Assembly: GCF_945956895.1 (NCBI RefSeq) | Contig: NZ_CAMFJF010000011.1 | Location: 1-64,000, forward strand | From: an uncultured Allobosea sp. | Lineage (GTDB): Bacteria; Pseudomonadota; Alphaproteobacteria; Rhizobiales; Beijerinckiaceae | Direction of reading: 5' to 3' | DNA: 64,000 nucleotides | Shown here: one piece after another, positions 35,264 to 43,800 of the stretch | Numbering within the stretch: position 1 is the stretch's first letter | How the letters are laid out: every line of letters starts with the position of its first letter | The notes under the pieces: generated by a model | Told to the model about the DNA's origin: nothing | What the model saw: only the letters and a program-made list of their open reading frames with translations | Databases searched by the model: none | Position numbers and translations under genes: made by a program

Positions 35264-36016
35264 TCACAGCCGCAATCCGCCATCCACCGCGATCTCGGCG
35301 CCGTTGATATAGCTGCCCTCGGCCGAGCAGAGCAGCAGGGTGACGCCCGCGCAATCCTCGGGCCTGCCGATCCGGCCCAGCGGAATCCGGGCGAGAACCT
35401 GTTCCTCCCGCCCTGGCTGGGCGAGGACGGCGCGGTTGCGGTCGGTCAGGATCGCGCCGGGCTTGACGATGTTGAAGGTCACGTCCGGCGCCTGCGTGGT
35501 ACGGGCGAGATTCAGGATCATGTTGGTCTGCGCGGCCTTCGTCGCGGCGTAGTAGAAATGGGTCGGATTGGGCCGCGCTTCCTGCACGCTGCCGATCGCG
35601 ATCACCCGGCCGAAGCCCCGCGCCAGCATCCCCGGCAGGAAGGCCTGCAATAGTCTGATCGTGGCATGGAGATTGATCTCAGTCTGAGCAGCCATCGCGG
35701 CTTCCGAGACGGCATCCCAGGTCTCCAACATCTCGACGGAGGCGCAGAGCACAAGGATGTCGGGCTCGGTTCCCTTCGCTTTGAGTTCCGCCGCCATCGT
35801 AGCAGCGGCCGTGGGCTCGGCGAGATCGGCGATCAGGGCGGTGGCCGCGAGACCTCGGGTGCGCAGATCGGACGCCGCCGCCCCGGCCGCACCCGCATCC
35901 CGGTCATGGATGATCGCATGTGCGCCGGCCTCGGCGAGGCGCGCTGCGATCGCAAGGCCGATGCCGCGCGCCGCGCCGGTGACCAGCGCAACGCGCCCTG
36001 AAAGCGAACCCGCCAT
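35264..36016 (-). CDS. SDR-family NAD(P)-dependent oxidoreductase
   Basis: A 250-residue short-chain dehydrogenase. The cofactor motif TGAARGIG is at residues 14-21. The catalytic Ser is in GSVQEARPNPTHFYYAATKAA, with Tyr and Lys in the Y-x3-K form, near 145-163. The end reads SYINGAEIAVDGGLRL, typical of the family. It lies last in the GntR-linked minus-strand arm, and its ATG overlaps the stop of the preceding solute-binding protein. It probably oxidises a hydroxyl of the imported compound or of the racemase/dehydratase product. The exact substrate is not identifiable. Confidence 0.9.
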   Translation of the reverse strand: MAGSLSGRVALVTGAARGIGLAIAARLAEAGAHAIIHDRDAGAAGAAASDLRTRGLAATALIADLAEPTAAATMAAELKAKGTEPDILVLCASVEMLETWDAVSEAAMAAQTEINLHATIRLLQAFLPGMLARGFGRVIAIGSVQEARPNPTHFYYAATKAAQTNMILNLARTTQAPDVTFNIVKPGAILTDRNRAVLAQPGREEQVLARIPLGRIGRPEDCAGVTLLLCSAEGSYINGAEIAVDGGLRL

Positions 36017-37305
36017 CAGCCGAGCAGCGGCTTCACGCGGGCCGTCGCATCGTCCATGGCCTGCTGCGCCGGCTTGCGGCCGAGCACGGCGGCCTGCGTT
36101 TCCTCGATGAAGATGTCATGGGCGCGGGCCTGCTCGTCGAAGGCTGGCAGATGGATGCGCGAGGCTTTGAGCGCGGCGGCCTCGTCGGCGGCATAGGGCA
36201 TCGCCGCCTTCAGCTTCTCGTCGGCATAGGTCGAGATGCGCACGGGGCCGTTGCCGTTCAGCGCCATGGCCGTCGTGCCGGCCTTGGAGGACAGCGTGCG
36301 AATGAACTCCCAACTCAATTGCTTCTGCTTGGCGCTTTTCGGGATCATCAGCGCCCAGAACTCGGTCGTCGGCGCGAAGACGACCTTGCCTGCGAGATCG
36401 GCCGCCATCGGCGGCAGCAGCGACTTGAAGCGCCCGCCATATTTGCCCTTCGACGGGTCGTTATAGGTCACGAGCCGGGCGAAGGGATTGATCGTCATCG
36501 CCGCCCTGCCCTGCTGCATCCAGGTGGTGATCTCCTCGTTGTTCACCGTCGCGAAATTCCGCGGCAGCACGCCGGCCTTGTAGAAGTCGGCGAGCAGGGT
36601 GAGCGTCTTCACCATCGGCGGCTCGGCCGCGACGATCTTGCCGTCGGTCGTCATGTAGTCGCCGCCGAGGCAGCGGGCGAGCGTCAGGAAGTTCGAGGCG
36701 AAGACGGCGGTGAAGGCGAGGCCATAGACCTGCGTGCCGTCCTCGCGCTTGAAGGTGAGCTTGCGGACAAGCTCGGCCAGCTCCTCGAAGCTCGTCGGCA
36801 GCTTGGTGACGCCGCGCTCTTCCAGCAGGGCCTCGTTGTAGATCAGGGCATTGGTCGCGTGGCGGACGGGGATGCCGTGCAAGGCATCCCCGAGCTTGAG
36901 CGGGGCGAGCAGGCCCGGCGCGAAATCGTCGAAGGCCTCGATCGGCGCCTGCTTCATCAAGGCGTCCAGCGGCTCGAAAAGCTGGAGATTGCGCGGCACG
37001 GCGCGGCCGTTGACGAGATAGGCGACGTCGATGGAGGTCTCCGACAGCGAAGCCTCGCGCAATAGCCGCTCATGCACGGCGTTGACGTCGCCGAAGGTCA
37101 CCCAGTTCACATTGGCGTCGTTCGCCTTGCGGAAAGCTTCGGTCGCGTCGCCGCCGGGGCCGGTCGTTGCTGCATTCTGATGGACGCGATGGCCGAGCAC
37201 GGTCAGCGTCTTGGCTTGGGCGAAGGCGCCGCGCGGGAGAAATGCCGAGCCGGCCGCGGCGCCGGCAAGCGCGCCGAACCGGCGGCGCGAGATGCGGGAT
37301 GTCAT
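36016..37305 (-). CDS. ABC transporter extracellular solute-binding protein (paralogue 1)
   Basis: A 429-residue family 1 solute-binding protein with a Tat-like signal (SRRRFGALAGAAAGSAFLPRG, residues 6-26). Blocks such as GIPVRHATNALIYNEALLEERG and WMQQGRAAMTINPFARL are typical of carbohydrate binders. It is a close paralogue of the next upstream gene; shared features include RAVP/QVVPR, NFATL/V and NGNGPVR-STYAD. The start is supported by CGGAGG. It should deliver ligand to the permeases at 40845 and 41713. The substrate is unknown. Confidence 0.9.
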   Translation of the reverse strand: MTSRISRRRFGALAGAAAGSAFLPRGAFAQAKTLTVLGHRVHQNAATTGPGGDATEAFRKANDANVNWVTFGDVNAVHERLLREASLSETSIDVAYLVNGRAVPRNLQLFEPLDALMKQAPIEAFDDFAPGLLAPLKLGDALHGIPVRHATNALIYNEALLEERGVTKLPTSFEELAELVRKLTFKREDGTQVYGLAFTAVFASNFLTLARCLGGDYMTTDGKIVAAEPPMVKTLTLLADFYKAGVLPRNFATVNNEEITTWMQQGRAAMTINPFARLVTYNDPSKGKYGGRFKSLLPPMAADLAGKVVFAPTTEFWALMIPKSAKQKQLSWEFIRTLSSKAGTTAMALNGNGPVRISTYADEKLKAAMPYAADEAAALKASRIHLPAFDEQARAHDIFIEETQAAVLGRKPAQQAMDDATARVKPLLG

Positions 37306-37352
37306 CGATAGTCCTCCGGTAATCGTTCTTGTTGTGCTGTTTCCGCGAACGG

Positions 37353-38648
37353 TCAGGCCGGCAGCAACGGCTGCACGCGCTTGACCAGCGAGGCCATCGC
37401 CTCTTCCGGTGTCTTCATGCCGAGCACGGCGGCCTCAGCCTCTTCCTTGAACAGGTCGCCGGCGCGCGCGGCCTCGTCGAAGGCCGGCATCGGCACGCGC
37501 GCGACCTTCAGCACCTTCAATTCCTCGGCCGCGTAGGGGACGGTTCCAGCGAAGCTCCGGTCGGCATAGGTCGAGGCGCGGACCGGTCCATTGCCGTTGA
37601 GGGCGGCCTTCAGCGTGGCCTCCTTCGAGGCCATCGCCTTGATGAAGCTCCAAGCCAGGTCCTTGCGCTTGGCGTTCTTCGGAATGACCATGCCCCAGAA
37701 CTCAACCTTGGCCGGAGCGGCGGCGTATTTGCCTTCGAGTGACTTCGAAGCCGGAACGGCGATCGTCTTGATCTTGCCCGGAAATTTCGACTTCTGCGGA
37801 TCGTTGTAAATGCGGTTGCGGCCCATGCTCTGCAGGCTCATTGCGGCACGGCCCTGCTGCATCCAGACGTTCACATCCTCGGGCGAGAGCGTCGCGAAAT
37901 TGCGCGGGAAGGCATTGGCCTGGAAGAGCTCGCGCAAGGTGCGGATCGCGTTCAGCATCGGCGGCTGGTCGGCGACGCATTTGAAATTGGGCGTGATGAA
38001 CTCGCCGTCCCAGGCGCGGGCAAGGTCGATCACATTGGGATAGGTGACGCCCGGCGTGCAGAGGCCCACGACCTGCGTACCGTCGGCGCGGCGATAGCTG
38101 CAGGCCCTGGCGATCTCGACCATTTCCTCGATCGTCGCAGGCGGCTTGGAGAAACCCTTCTCGGCCAGGATCTCCTCATTATAGTGCAGGCCAGAGGAGG
38201 CGTGGCGGAACGGGATCGCGAGCTGCTTGCCGCCGACCTTCATGCCTTCCATCAGGCCGGGGAAGATGTCGGCGATCTCTTCGACCGGGTCCTTCTTAAG
38301 GTAGTCGTCGAGAGGCTCGAACAGTGTCGCGGCGCGGGGCACCACCTGCGTATTGACGACGAAGCCGATATCGACCGAGGTCTCGCCGAGGCTCGCCTCG
38401 CGGAACAGGCGCTCTTGCAACGGACCGGTGTCGAAGGTCGTCCACTGGACGGTAACGCCGTTCTTCTGCGCCCAATCCCTGGTGATGTCGCCGCCCTGCG
38501 CGCCGGTCGCGACCGTCTGCATGACGCGATGGGTGAAGACGTTGAACGGCCCGCTCTGCGCCCGCGCCGCGTGGCCCAGCCCGGCGAAGCTCAATCCCAG
38601 GATGCCGGCCCCGAACTGTCTACGGTCGAGCGTCGTCCTCTGGCTCAT
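37353..38648 (-). CDS. ABC transporter extracellular solute-binding protein (paralogue 2)
   Basis: A 431-residue solute-binding protein with an N-terminal export signal (LDRRQFGAGILGLSFAGLG). It is clearly a tandem duplicate of the gene at 36016-37305: the two align end to end with shared blocks (REASLGETS, PRNFATLSPED, WMQQGRAAM, ALNGNGPVRASTYAD). The ATG at 38648 lies 29 bases inside the 3' end of the GntR regulator gene and has GGGAGG upstream. The pair may extend substrate range or act alternately with one permease. Confidence 0.9.
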   Translation of the reverse strand: MSQRTTLDRRQFGAGILGLSFAGLGHAARAQSGPFNVFTHRVMQTVATGAQGGDITRDWAQKNGVTVQWTTFDTGPLQERLFREASLGETSVDIGFVVNTQVVPRAATLFEPLDDYLKKDPVEEIADIFPGLMEGMKVGGKQLAIPFRHASSGLHYNEEILAEKGFSKPPATIEEMVEIARACSYRRADGTQVVGLCTPGVTYPNVIDLARAWDGEFITPNFKCVADQPPMLNAIRTLRELFQANAFPRNFATLSPEDVNVWMQQGRAAMSLQSMGRNRIYNDPQKSKFPGKIKTIAVPASKSLEGKYAAAPAKVEFWGMVIPKNAKRKDLAWSFIKAMASKEATLKAALNGNGPVRASTYADRSFAGTVPYAAEELKVLKVARVPMPAFDEAARAGDLFKEEAEAAVLGMKTPEEAMASLVKRVQPLLPA

Positions 38649-39411
38649 GGTGATCCTCCCTGTGGTTCGCGAGTTCCGCGATGGCGGCTTCAGCCGCTTC
38701 GAAATGCTTGTTCATGGCGGCGGAAGCCGCGATCGGATCACCCGCCTTGATCGCCTCGACGACGCGGACATGCCGGTCGAAGGTGCGCTGCCAGTCCTCC
38801 GGGCCCCGCGCCTCGCGCGAGTTGAATATCTCCATCACCTCGCGGATCACCGGGCGCAGGCCGCGGATCTGGAAATCGAGCAGGCGGTTGCCGGATGAGG
38901 CGGCGACGGCCTCGTGGAAGTCGAGATCGGCCTCGATCCAGCGCGGCACGTTCCCGAGAGAATCCTCCATGCGGGCGAGGATGAGGTCGAGCTTCTCGAT
39001 ATCCTCGGCCGAGCGCCGCTCGGCGCTATGGGCGGCGATCGGCGGCTCGAGGATGCGGCGCAGTTCCACCGCCTCGGTCAGGCCGTTGGCGCGTCCGCGC
39101 ACGGCGAAACGATAGAAGCGGTCGAGCGGGGCGGCATCGAGCGCCTGCACCCGCGTCGGCTTGCCCTGCTGGATATGGACGACGCCCATTGCCGCGAGCT
39201 GGCGGATGGCCTCGCGGGCGATCGGCTTGCTGACGCCGAAGGAGGCGGCGATCCGCGATTCAGACGGCAGGGAATCGCCCGGCTTCAGGCGCCCCTCATG
39301 GATCGCCTGCGTGATGCGCTGGATCACGGCATCGCCGAGCCGCATCGGCACGACATCGCCGCCGGCGAACGGGTCACCTGCATCCAGCACGGAACGGGCT
39401 ATATCGCTCAT
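38620..39411 (-). CDS. GntR-family (FadR/FCD-type) transcriptional regulator
   Basis: A 263-residue regulator. The winged helix spans residues about 20-90 (GRLKPGDSLPSESRIAASFGVSKPIAREAIRQLA). An FCD ligand-binding domain follows, with ELRRILEPPIAAHSAERR, DLDFHEAVAASSGN and a late His typical of metal-assisted effector binding. The ATG at 39411 has GGAGG; the frame extends to 39459 without conservation. It leads an operon with two binding proteins and an SDR and diverges from the racemase-like gene, so it probably controls both arms. The effector may be a sugar acid. Confidence 0.9.
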   Translation of the reverse strand: MSDIARSVLDAGDPFAGGDVVPMRLGDAVIQRITQAIHEGRLKPGDSLPSESRIAASFGVSKPIAREAIRQLAAMGVVHIQQGKPTRVQALDAAPLDRFYRFAVRGRANGLTEAVELRRILEPPIAAHSAERRSAEDIEKLDLILARMEDSLGNVPRWIEADLDFHEAVAASSGNRLLDFQIRGLRPVIREVMEIFNSREARGPEDWQRTFDRHVRVVEAIKAGDPIAASAAMNKHFEAAEAAIAELANHREDHHEPEDDARP

Positions 39412-39484
39412 CAAGATCCTCCGGCCGCGATCATTGACAGATGCCATCTTCCTTGGCAACTGTTCAACCTATCAGATAAGCAGA

Positions 39485-39499
39485 TGTCATTCAGTGACA
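39485..39499. promoter_or_regulatory. Candidate GntR operator
   Basis: TGTCA-TTCAG-TGACA is a perfect 5-5-5 inverted repeat in the divergent region between the GntR gene and the racemase-like gene. A nearby TATCAGATA palindrome at 39470-39478 is a second candidate. Assignment rests on position only. Confidence 0.4.
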
Positions 39500-39521
39500 C
39501 GCCTCGGGAGGGTCATGCCGC

Positions 39522-40646
39522 ATGTCGGCCAGCCGCATCGCCAAAGTTGAAGTCCATCCGCTACGGGCGACCTTGCCCAAGGTCCAGCGGACCTCGCAGG
39601 GCGACTATCCGGCGATCGAGATCGTCGTCGTCGAGGTCGAGGCCGAGGACGGAACGATCGGGTTCGGCGAGGGGCTGTGCCGGCGCGGTGCCGCGGGTTA
39701 TGCCCGCTTCATCGAGGAGGCGTTGGTGCCGCGCCTGATCGGGCGCGACGCGGCCGACCGACGCGCGTTGTGGAAAGCGATGCGGGCCGCGCTTTCCGGC
39801 CGGCCGGGCGGACAGGTCGTCGAGGCAATCGCGGCGGTCGATATCGCGCTCTGGGACATCGCGGGGAAACAGGCGGGCGAGCCGATCCATCGCCTGCTCG
39901 GCGGCATGGGGCGCAAGGAGGTTGCGGCCTATGCCTCCTCGATCAACTGGCTCGATGATGCCACTGTCGAGACGGAAGTCGCGGCGGCGCTGAGGGCCGG
40001 TTTCCGCGAGATCAAGGTCAAGCTCGGCCATCCCCTGCGCGATGCGGTGGCTCGCGCGAAGCTGATCCGCCGGCTCGCCGGCGACGATATCGCGCTCTAT
40101 GTCGATGCGAACTGGGCCTATGATGTCGACGATGCGATGATCGTCGGCCGCGCGCTCGCCGATCTCGGCTACGGCTTCTTCGAGGAGCCGATCGCCCCGC
40201 ATGATCGCGAGGGCTATCGCCGTCTCGCCCAGCATCTGCCGATCCGGCTAGCGGCCGGCGAGAGTGACTTCGTTGCCGGCGAGGCGCTGACCATGTTGCA
40301 GGATCGCTCGCTCGGACTGATCCAGCCGGACGTCACGCGCTCCGGCGGCATTACCGAAACCTGGCGGATCGCCGAGCTCGCCGCGACCTTCAACACGGCT
40401 TACGCGCCGCATGTCGGTTGGTCCGGCGCGATCTGCGTCGCCGCCAGCCTGCAACTGGCGGCGGCGGCGGAGAGCTTCCGCACCTTCGAATGCATGGTCT
40501 ACGAGAATCCGCTGCGCGACGCTTTTACCCAGCCGCTCGCCGGCGAGGGCTCGCAGCTCGTCGATGGCAAGCTCGCGATCCCGCAGGCGCCGGGGTTGGG
40601 TATCGAGATCGATCGCGAGGCGCTGAAGCGCTTCAGGATCGCGTGA
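39522..40646 (+). CDS. Mandelate racemase/muconate lactonizing enzyme family protein
   Basis: A 374-residue enolase-superfamily enzyme. Metal ligands are Asp195 (VDANW), Glu221 (FEEP) and Glu247 (GESD). The catalytic Lys pair is K165-x-K167 (IKVKLG). The His297-Asp270 dyad (APHVGW, QPDV) is present. All these residues place it in the mandelate racemase subgroup, which includes racemases and acid-sugar dehydratases. GGGAGGG lies upstream of the ATG. It heads the plus-strand arm of the GntR divergon, followed by an ABC importer. Dehydration or epimerisation of an imported hydroxy acid is likely. Confidence 0.9.
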   Translation: MSASRIAKVEVHPLRATLPKVQRTSQGDYPAIEIVVVEVEAEDGTIGFGEGLCRRGAAGYARFIEEALVPRLIGRDAADRRALWKAMRAALSGRPGGQVVEAIAAVDIALWDIAGKQAGEPIHRLLGGMGRKEVAAYASSINWLDDATVETEVAAALRAGFREIKVKLGHPLRDAVARAKLIRRLAGDDIALYVDANWAYDVDDAMIVGRALADLGYGFFEEPIAPHDREGYRRLAQHLPIRLAAGESDFVAGEALTMLQDRSLGLIQPDVTRSGGITETWRIAELAATFNTAYAPHVGWSGAICVAASLQLAAAAESFRTFECMVYENPLRDAFTQPLAGEGSQLVDGKLAIPQAPGLGIEIDREALKRFRIA

Positions 40647-40688
40647 GGCGACGATGGATTCGAGCGCCTTCCTTTGCTCCGACCTCCG

Positions 40689-40795
40689 CCGTCATCCCGG
40701 ACAAGCCGCACAGCGGCACCGATCCGGGATCCATCGAAGGGCGTCGAGCTCTACGATGGATCCCGGGTCTACGCTTCGCTTGCCCGGGATGACGG
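40689..40795. repeat. REP-like palindromic repeat, copy B
   Basis: It has the same outer arms (CCGTCATCCCGG at 40689 and CCGGGATGACGG ending 40795) and inner arms (GGGATCCATCGAAGG and CTACGATGGATCCC) as copy A at 21305-21397. It fills most of the gap between the racemase-like gene and the first permease gene. Confidence 0.75.
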
Positions 40796-40844
40796 CGCGG
40801 TTTGGACTACGGCTGTGGGTTGCGACTGAATCGCGAGTGCGTCC

Positions 40845-41720
40845 ATGACCACCCGCGCGCCCCTCTCCGCCATAGCGCTGGTCACGCCGGTCCAGTTGAT
40901 GATCGGCGGTATCATCTTCCTGCCAGCGCTCTATGTCTTCTGGCTGAGCCTCAACCAGTCCTCCTTCGGGCAGGCGGCGACATTCGTCGGCCTCGCCAAT
41001 TACGCCAAGGTGCTGGCCGATCCCTATTTCTGGAAGGCGCTGCTCAACACCGTCATCGTCGTCGCCATCGTCGTGCATGTCGAATTGCTGATCGGGCTCG
41101 GCATGGCGCTGTTCTTCGCGTCCGGCGTGCCGTTCCGGCCCCTGCTGCTCGCCATCGTGCTCGCGCCCTATGCGGTCAGCGAAGTCTCCGCCGTGGTGAT
41201 GTGGCGCTTCTTGTTCGAGCCGGATGTTGGCATGATGAGCCGGCTTCTCGCCACGATCGGCTTGCCGCCGATCGAATGGGCCGTGAACCCGAGCCATGGC
41301 CTTGCCATGGTCAGCCTGCTCTCGATCTGGCTGCACCTGCCCTTCTCGTTCATCATCCTCTACGCGGCGCGGCTCTCGATCCCCAGCGATCTCTACGAGG
41401 CCGCCTCGATCGACGGCGCCTCGGCCTGGACGTCGTTCCGCCGCGTGACGCTGCCGCTCTTGATGCCGGCGCTGCTGATCGCCGCGCTGTTCCGCTACAT
41501 CTTCGCCTTCCGGCTGTTCTCCGAGGTCTGGCTGATGACCGGCGGCGGGCCGGCGCGTTCGACCGAGGTGATGGCGGTCTATCTCTATCTCGAGGCCTTC
41601 CGCTACAACGCCTTCGGCTCGGCCGCCGCCACCGGCTGGCTCCTGGTGCTCGCCTCGCTCCTGCTCGCGCTGTTCTATCTGCGCCGGCTCTACCGAGAGA
41701 TGTTCAAGCGCGATGCCTAG
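40845..41720 (+). CDS. Carbohydrate ABC transporter permease (MalF/UgpA type)
   Basis: A 291-residue permease with six predicted helices, beginning VTPVQLMIGGIIFLPALYVFWLS. The coupling loop is EAASIDGASAWTSFRRVTLPLL near residue 185. It overlaps the next permease gene by 8 bases. A damaged relative of its C-terminal part is found at 52812. No ATPase is encoded in this arm, so the MalK-type protein at 47642 may energise it. It should pair with the two solute-binding proteins on the opposite side of the GntR gene. Confidence 0.9.
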   Translation: MTTRAPLSAIALVTPVQLMIGGIIFLPALYVFWLSLNQSSFGQAATFVGLANYAKVLADPYFWKALLNTVIVVAIVVHVELLIGLGMALFFASGVPFRPLLLAIVLAPYAVSEVSAVVMWRFLFEPDVGMMSRLLATIGLPPIEWAVNPSHGLAMVSLLSIWLHLPFSFIILYAARLSIPSDLYEAASIDGASAWTSFRRVTLPLLMPALLIAALFRYIFAFRLFSEVWLMTGGGPARSTEVMAVYLYLEAFRYNAFGSAAATGWLLVLASLLLALFYLRRLYREMFKRDA

Positions 41721-42540
41721 GCTCCTGCGTCATCTCCTCAAGCTCATCGGTGTGCTCGCGGTCGTGGCCTGGTCACTCGTGCCGATCGGCCTGATCGCGC
41801 TATCTTCCTTCAAGGCCGACCGCGACATCTTCTCGCCGACGGGCGCCCTCTCCTTCGCGCCGACGCTGGCGAACTACCAGGCGCTGTGGAGCCGCTGGGG
41901 CGATTTCTTCTTCGGCCTGTGGAACAGTTTCCTCGTTACGGTCGGCGCGACGCTACTGGCCGTCGGCGTCTCGCTGCTCGCCGGCTTCGCCTATTCGCGC
42001 TTCGCCTCACGCGGCCTGCAGGCTTCGGCGTTCTTCCTGATCTTCATCCGCCTGATCCCGCCGATCGTGATCACGCTGCCGCTTTTCCCGGTGGTGAACT
42101 GGCTAGGGCTCAACGACACGCATTTCATCCTGATCCTGCTCTACGCCACCTTCTTCGTCTCGCTGGGCACGGTGGTGATGCGCACCTTCATCGACCAGAT
42201 CCCGCGCGAGCTCGACGAGGCCGCGATGGTCGATGGCGCCTCGCAGATGCAGATCATCGCCCGCGTGATCCTGCCGATGGCGGCGCAGGGCATGCTCGCG
42301 GTCTCGGTCTTCGTCATCGTCTACGCCTGGAACGAGTTCCTCTTCGCCTTCATCTTCACGACGACCAAGGCCAAGACCGCGCCGCTGGTGATCTCCGAGA
42401 TGATCGGCGCCGTCGAGGGCGTCGAATGGGGCGTGCTCTTCGCGGCATCCACCGTGCAGCTCGTGCCGGTGCTCGCCTTCGTCATATTCATGCAGAAGCA
42501 TCTCGTGGCGGGGCTCACCGCCGGCGCGGTGAAGGGGTAA
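41713..42540 (+). CDS. Carbohydrate ABC transporter permease (MalG/UgpE type)
   Basis: A 275-residue permease with an N-terminal helix (LLKLIGVLAVVAWSLVPIGLIAL). The conserved loop is ELDEAAMVDGASQMQIIARVILPMAAQG near residue 160. It overlaps the preceding permease gene by 8 bases and is followed 5 bases later by the DUF6772-like gene. It forms the heterodimeric channel with the upstream permease. Its substrate follows that of the paired binding proteins, probably a sugar or sugar acid. Confidence 0.9.
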   Translation: MPRLLRHLLKLIGVLAVVAWSLVPIGLIALSSFKADRDIFSPTGALSFAPTLANYQALWSRWGDFFFGLWNSFLVTVGATLLAVGVSLLAGFAYSRFASRGLQASAFFLIFIRLIPPIVITLPLFPVVNWLGLNDTHFILILLYATFFVSLGTVVMRTFIDQIPRELDEAAMVDGASQMQIIARVILPMAAQGMLAVSVFVIVYAWNEFLFAFIFTTTKAKTAPLVISEMIGAVEGVEWGVLFAASTVQLVPVLAFVIFMQKHLVAGLTAGAVKG

Positions 42541-42545
42541 TTGCC

Positions 42546-43430
42546 ATGACCCAACTCGACGATTTCAGACGCGCGATCCGCGAGAGCGACCCGCAGCTCA
42601 GCCGCTTCGACCCGCTGCCGCGCATCATCTGCCTCGACGATTTCGACCGCGGCATGTGTGGCTGGACCCAGCTTGTCGGCAATTACGAGGACACGCTGGA
42701 CGCGATGCTGCCGGGCTATGCCCAGCATAGCCACGCCATGCTCTCGACCCTGCCGAACTGGGATTTCGGCTCGCATGGCGGCGTCGACGGTTCCTACGCG
42801 CTGAAGATCGCGACGCGGCCGAAGAAGGGCGCGCAGAATGTCGCGATCAAGCGCCTGACCTTCCGCAAGGCCGGGCCGATCCGGCTGGAGGCCTATTTCA
42901 CCTTCAAGCCGGAGGCGACCGAACTCGCGCTTTCGGAGACCGATATCCGCTCCTTCGGTTTCCTCTACGATCTCCAGATCGGCGATACCTCAGGACCGGG
43001 CGACCGGGTGATGCCGCACTTGCGCTTCCTCAACGCGCAGGACGGGCAGCATATCCAGAAATGGCAGTTCAAGCGCAGGACGACCCCGATCAAGCCGATC
43101 GGCACCGCCGGCAAGACGATCACCCATTACCATCTCGCTCCCGAGGACTGGGAGGATCTGCCGGGCGGCGAGCAGCGGCTCTGCTACAACGAGATCCCGA
43201 CCAAGGTGAACTGGCATTATCTGCGCTTCGATTTCGACCTCGCCGCGATGCAGGCAACGCGGTTTCAGGTCAACGATCGAGTCTTCGCCATGGACGGCTT
43301 CGACTGCATCCGCATCCCCGCGATGAAGAACCTGTGGTGCATGCTGAACCTCGCCTTCTTCGCCGAGACGGATACCGACAAGCGCGCCTTCGCCTATCTC
43401 GACTCCGTCTGCCTGTCGGGGGATTTCTGA
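42546..43430 (+). CDS. Uncharacterised protein (DUF6772-like), sugar-transporter associated
   Basis: A 294-residue soluble protein without signal peptide or membrane segment. The sequence suggests a beta-rich fold: it begins with a charged helix, then LPRIICLDDFDRGMCGWTQLVGNYED, a long beta-type region and IRSFGFLYDLQIG. Aromatic residues are frequent, and the end reads AFAYLDSVCLSGDF. The general form resembles concanavalin-like carbohydrate-binding domains, but that is inference. The assignment to DUF6772 is from memory. It is coupled to the permease upstream and overlaps the next gene by one base (TGATG), so it belongs to the same pathway. Confidence 0.7.
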   Translation: MTQLDDFRRAIRESDPQLSRFDPLPRIICLDDFDRGMCGWTQLVGNYEDTLDAMLPGYAQHSHAMLSTLPNWDFGSHGGVDGSYALKIATRPKKGAQNVAIKRLTFRKAGPIRLEAYFTFKPEATELALSETDIRSFGFLYDLQIGDTSGPGDRVMPHLRFLNAQDGQHIQKWQFKRRTTPIKPIGTAGKTITHYHLAPEDWEDLPGGEQRLCYNEIPTKVNWHYLRFDFDLAAMQATRFQVNDRVFAMDGFDCIRIPAMKNLWCMLNLAFFAETDTDKRAFAYLDSVCLSGDF

Positions 43431-43765
43431 TGCTGCCCGAGAACCTGACTGCCGTCGTCGCCCGCAATGAGAGCTGGACCGGCGCCAGCGCGACCGAGCC
43501 CTACGAGGCCGGCTGGGCCAAGGAAGCGATCGTCTTCGTCCGGGCGCTGAAGGAGCCGAAAGGCCCGCTGCCGAAGGCGCGAATCGAGATTTCCGCCGAT
43601 GGCATGCACTGGTGCCATGAGGGCTCGGAATTCGACCTGCCGGCTACGAAGGATGCTGTCACCTTCCAGCGCCTCGCCCATTTCGGCAATTTCCTGCGCG
43701 TCGCCGCGACGCTGCCCGATGGCGCCGAAGTGACCGTGCTGGTCACGCTTCATCTCAAGGCTTGA
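43430..43765 (+). CDS. Small hypothetical protein, partner of the DUF6772-like gene
   Basis: A 111-residue soluble protein of unrecognised family (MLPENLTAVVARNESWTG...). It contains ARIEISADGMHWCHEGSEF and ends in TVLVTLHLKA, which suggests a small beta-sandwich. There is no signal peptide. It starts within the stop codon of the DUF6772-like gene and ends the plus-strand arm just before a strong terminator-like hairpin. The tight coupling suggests the two products act together. Confidence 0.6.
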   Translation: MLPENLTAVVARNESWTGASATEPYEAGWAKEAIVFVRALKEPKGPLPKARIEISADGMHWCHEGSEFDLPATKDAVTFQRLAHFGNFLRVAATLPDGAEVTVLVTLHLKA

Positions 43766-43772
43766 CCGGCGC

Positions 43773-43799
43773 GGGCCGCTCCCGAAACGGGATCGGCCC
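43773..43799. terminator. Bidirectional terminator hairpin between convergent operons
   Basis: GGGCCGCTCCCG (43773-43784) pairs with CGGGATCGGCCC (43788-43799) around an AAA loop, with one mismatch. It separates the convergent GntR-linked and LacI-linked operons; its edge abuts the stop codon of the Rieske gene. Confidence 0.65.
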
Positions 43800-43800
43800 T

